A DNA stretch of 7,215 bases from Treponema sp. (GTDB lineage: Bacteria > Spirochaetota > Spirochaetia > Treponematales > Breznakiellaceae), in NCBI GenBank assembly GCA_031284195.1, contig JAITAI010000085.1, forward strand, positions 1 through 7,215, given 5' to 3'. The notes beneath the pieces are model-generated. The model was not told the origin of the DNA and did no database searches. It saw only the letters and a list, made by a program, of their open reading frames with translations. Made by a program: the position numbers and the translations under genes. Within the stretch, counting starts at the first letter, position 1. Each line of letters opens with the position of its first letter. This document shows, in pieces, positions 5,535 through 7,215 of the stretch.

Positions 5535-5556
5535 AATTTTAATAGGGAGGACAGAT

Positions 5557-5946
5557 ATGACCATCCTAATCGTGGATGATTCACGGCTCATGAGAAATAT
5601 CGTCAAAAATTGCTTTAATCTACTGAAGATTCCATGCCAATACGTAGAAGCTTGTAGTGGGAAGGATGCTTTGATGCAGTTGCAAACTCACCTGATTAAT
5701 TTAGTGCTCCTGGATTGGAATATGCCTGAAATGTCGGGAATTGAGTTCCTCAAACAAGTCCGGGCCATGGATAAGTACAAGAACTTGCCGATCATTATGG
5801 TTACCAGCGAAGGTACTAAACATAATGTTATTGAAGCCTTCAAGCACGGGGCTACCGATTTCCTCGTTAAGCCCTTAAACGAAAAATATTTAAGAGAAAA
5901 AGTATTTAGACTCATTTCTGACTGGGGAACAGGGAGTGAGTCATAG
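5557..5946 (+). CDS. cheY-like: CheY-like single-domain response regulator
   Basis: A 129-residue receiver domain with no output domain. The acidic pocket is Asp7 and Asp8 (LIVDDSRLMR), the phosphoacceptor Asp53 lies in LLDWNMPEMSG, the switch Thr83 in MVTSEG, and the conserved Lys105 in TDFLVKPLN. The aromatic switch position is Phe102. Such proteins carry a phosphoryl group from CheA to the flagellar switch, or act as phosphate sinks. GGGAGG 6 nt before the ATG fixes the start. It is followed by the wreck of cheX, a CheY-P phosphatase gene, and then an MCP fragment, so the ancestral unit was a small chemotaxis operon. A second, diverged copy starts at 7076. Loop residues EACSGKDAL differ from the more usual EADNGKEAL of the second copy. 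Whether this copy works in chemotaxis or has a new role cannot be told. Confidence 0.93.
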   Translation: MTILIVDDSRLMRNIVKNCFNLLKIPCQYVEACSGKDALMQLQTHLINLVLLDWNMPEMSGIEFLKQVRAMDKYKNLPIIMVTSEGTKHNVIEAFKHGATDFLVKPLNEKYLREKVFRLISDWGTGSES

Positions 5947-5999
5947 AAGCAGAAGGGTGTATCCTAGCTTATTGAGAGGTATTTATGAAGTAGGAAAAG

Positions 6000-6509
6000 C
6001 ATAGATACAGTATATACAACCGTTTGTTGAAATATACCCGTGTGTTTAAGGATTTTGTGGGAATGGAAATTGCCGCAACCCCCTCACTATTTCTCTAAAA
6101 CGGTACCGGATAGGTGGGACATTTCCGTATTGATAAGTTTAAGCGGCCAGGCCCAGGGGGTGATAGCCATTTCTATGAAACAGGCCCCGGCCCTGCAGGT
6201 TACCTGTATTTTGACCAAGCCTTAGTCAAGAAGGCTGACCAAGCCTTTTCATACTACCTTAGACGAGGATGTCATGGATGCCCTCGGTGAAATAGTCAAT
6301 ATCATCGCTGGAAAAGCCAAACAGCGCCGGGAAGACACCTTCAAACTAATTATATCCCTACCGGCTATTATTTGGGGTCTGGAACATAAGGTCAAATGGC
6401 CTACTCACCGAAACCAGTTGTTGTGTATACCCTTACCGTTTTTGAACAGGACCCCTTTGTCTTATCGATAGCGATTCAGAAGGAGGTCTTCGTTTCCTGC
6501 TTTATTTAG
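6000..6509 (+). pseudogene. cheX: Broken cheX, CheY-P phosphatase
   Basis: Three frames pieced together read like spirochaete CheX: YIQPFVE (6011-6031), then RVFKDFVGMEIAATPSLF (6039-6092), then FSKTVPDRWDISVLISLSGQ onward to SLPAIIWGLEHKVKWP, then PVVVYTLTVFEQDPFVLSIAI (6414-6476). The phosphatase motif survives as DALGEIVNIIAG (D-x3-E-x2-N), with the later Pro in ISLP. Lesions seen are no ATG where the start should be (ATA near 6001, behind AGGA), a frameshift between 6031 and 6042, another between about 6080 and 6100, a TAG at 6223-6225 beside a 24-bp duplication, and a frameshift near 6411-6414. With four or five lesions, sequencing error is unlikely to explain it. CheX would dephosphorylate CheY-P, so this copy of the unit has lost its signal-termination enzyme. 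Confidence 0.85.
6212..6247 (+). repeat. Imperfect 24-bp duplication inside broken cheX
   Basis: TGACCAAGCCTT occurs at 6212-6223 and 6236-6247. The 24-bp period equals eight codons, and removing one unit would join ILTKP directly to FHTTLDEDV in the same frame. The inserted segment carries the TAG at 6223-6225, so this event may have introduced the stop. Confidence 0.65.
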
Positions 6510-6642
6510 GGTGATCGGGTTAGCGGTCATCGTGGGTATTACGGTATCGGCAGTGTTCTTTATAACCCTCCGTTCCCTGTCGTATAAACAATTTGAAACC
6601 AATACGCGGAAAAATCTAAGCCATTTACGGGACAGAGTATAA
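6472..6642 (+). pseudogene. N-terminal fragment of a methyl-accepting chemotaxis protein
   Basis: The frame reads FPALFRVIGLAVIVGITVSAVF followed by FITLRSLSYKQFETNTRKNLSHLRDRV and a TAA at 6640-6642. A single strong transmembrane helix followed by a charged, helical periplasmic start is the usual N-terminus of an MCP, though a sensor kinase or diguanylate cyclase is possible. No ATG is present at the expected place. AAGGAGG at 6480-6486, inside the end of cheX, is probably its old ribosome binding site. The frame ends exactly where the second copy of the duplicated element begins, so the rest of the gene (cache, HAMP and signalling domains) is missing here. Translational coupling to cheX is inferred from the overlap. 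Confidence 0.6.
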
Positions 6643-6763
6643 TATCCACGGGTGCGGCTCAAGCCCAGGCTTACCGGTGAGGATCATCGAAGAGTGCTCA
6701 TTCTTGCACCGGAACTGCGGTTGCAGGGGTTTCCCCGGAGGTACCGGTCAGGGCTCCACCGAT
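6643..6763 (+). ncRNA. Structured intergenic element, copy B
   Basis: This is the second copy of the element behind nifU. The stems are AAGCC/GGCTT at 6661-6672, CCGGTG (6674-6679) with CACCGG (6707-6712), GGGG-TTT-CCCC (6726-6736) and GGAG (6737-6740) with CTCC (6754-6757). Substitutions between the copies fall largely in the loop of the second stem (6680-6702), while the helices are mostly kept. It follows a truncated MCP frame here and nifU in the other copy, so it is tied to the downstream cheY rather than to the gene before it. Confidence 0.5.
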
Positions 6764-6879
6764 AAAAAGGTATCCATAGATTTCACGAAATAATAGAGTG
6801 ATGTATAAAAAATCCCCGGGCTTTAGTCCGATAGGAGGTGGACCTTTCTTCAAGGGATCCTCCATAAATAAGGTTACCA

Positions 6880-6909
6880 GGAAAAACCTGTCCTGTAGCT
6901 GGTTTTTTC
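6880..6909 (+). terminator. Conserved leader stem-loop ahead of cheY, copy B
   Basis: GGAAAAACC (6880-6888) pairs with GGTTTTTTC (6901-6909) through nine pairs including one G-U, around a 12-nt loop TGTCCTGTAGCT. It is followed by AACATTTTTTTTAG (the T-run begins a few bases after the stem), so it may work as an intrinsic terminator or attenuator upstream of the second cheY. Confidence 0.5.
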
Positions 6910-7025
6910 AACATTTTTTTTAGAAAAAAGAGTTATTTTTAATATAGATATCTATACATTTCATTTTTTGTCTACTATTATATAAAAATAAAGTAATAAT
7001 TTAATGTTAAAAATTGTATTATACA

Positions 7026-7055
7026 ATAGCGTATCCTAAAATAGTGTATCCTAAT
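7026..7055 (+). repeat. 15-bp tandem duplication in the second cheY leader
   Basis: Two adjacent 15-bp units, ATAGCGTATCCTAAA and ATAGTGTATCCTAAT, occur where the left copy has one (5524-5538). The core GYGTATCCTA appears a fourth time at 5957-5966, ahead of the broken cheX. It sits 20-45 bp before the start in each case. Confidence 0.7.
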
Positions 7056-7075
7056 TTTAATAGGGAGGAACAGAT

Positions 7076-7215
7076 ATGACCATCCTAATCGTGGATGATT
7101 CACGGCTCATGAGAAATAGCGCCAAAAAGTGCTTTGACTCGTTGAAGATTCCATGCCAATATGTAGAAGCTGATAATGGGAAGGAAGCCTTGATGCGGCT
7201 GCAAGGCCAGCCGAT
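7076..7215 (+). CDS. cheY-like: CheY-like response regulator, second copy, 5' part only
   Basis: The first 46 codons of a receiver domain are inside the window. It begins MTILIVDDSRLMRN, identical to the first copy over 14 residues, then diverges (SAKKCFDSLKIPCQYVEADNGKEALMRL). Asp7 and Asp8 of the acidic pocket are present; the phosphoacceptor and the rest lie beyond the edge. GGGAGG 7 nt before the ATG fixes the start. Its loop EADNGKEAL is closer to the family consensus than that of the left copy, which fits the idea that this copy keeps the ancestral job. It is expected to be followed by cheX and an MCP gene if the duplication model is right. Confidence 0.9.
   Translation, partial: MTILIVDDSRLMRNSAKKCFDSLKIPCQYVEADNGKEALMRLQGQP

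Larger units (their letters stand above)
4968..5695 (+). repeat. Segmental duplication, left copy, start of unit
   Basis: This stretch matches 6640-7215 in order: a TAAYATCCACGGG start, a structured element, the segment around TATCCATAGATTTCAC, a leader stem, the AATGTTAAAAATTGTA block, the ribosome binding site and the 5' part of cheY. The offset is 1672 bp at the left end and 1519 bp at the cheY starts. The left copy is longer mainly because of an extra segment at about 5095-5300. The match must continue past the window edge, so the full length of the repeat cannot be seen. Confidence 0.88.
6640..7215 (+). repeat. Segmental duplication, right copy, runs off the window
   Basis: This is the counterpart of 4968-5695. 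Relative to the left copy it lacks the palindromic insertion and its surroundings, but has about 60 bp not found there (around 6805-6870, with GGAGG at 6834-6838 and CCTCC at 6859-6863 able to pair). Its leader is richer in A and T. The gene-free interval 6643-7075 contains only the elements described here. Confidence 0.88.

Overview
The window looks like an accessory or flanking region of a spirochaete genome, most plausibly a free-living or gut Treponema. Termite-gut, nitrogen-fixing treponemes are a good fit, but this is inferred. The grounds are a NifS/NifU pair, a CheY-CheX-MCP order of the kind seen in spirochaetes, AGGAGG-type ribosome binding sites and moderate GC content. No rRNA, tRNA or CRISPR array is visible. 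Only five genes are intact or intact as far as they can be seen to be: traX-like, higA-like, nifS, nifU and cheY. A second cheY copy runs off the right edge. Intergenic DNA is unusually abundant and full of repeats and inverted repeats.

Layout. Positions 1-912 contain no convincing gene but hold a 42-bp tandem repeat array (about 349-637, with worn copies to the left). Positions 913-1722 (minus) encode a TraX-family integral membrane protein. Positions 2003-2455 (minus) encode a HigA-type HTH protein with a long basic tail and no visible toxin partner; a good intrinsic terminator lies behind it. Positions 2456-2953 are a divergent control region with several inverted repeats. The last of these is an IscR/Rrf2-like dyad just ahead of the nifS ribosome binding site. 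nifS (2954-4183) and nifU (4377-4970) form a likely operon for Fe-S cluster assembly: NifS takes sulfur from cysteine and NifU is the scaffold. Their 193-bp spacer can fold strongly.

From 4968 to the right edge the window is a tandem segmental duplication with a unit of about 1.67 kb. Each copy starts directly after a TAA codon with a structured noncoding element, followed by a conserved leader and a cheY-like gene. The first copy continues into a cheX pseudogene (several frameshifts, one stop, lost start) and an N-terminal fragment of a methyl-accepting chemotaxis protein. That fragment is cut exactly where the second copy begins. The simplest reading is an ancestral element-cheY-cheX-mcp unit that duplicated with its right breakpoint inside mcp. 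The left-hand cheX and mcp then decayed while its cheY stayed open. The right-hand copy, mostly outside the window, would be expected to hold the working cheX and mcp.
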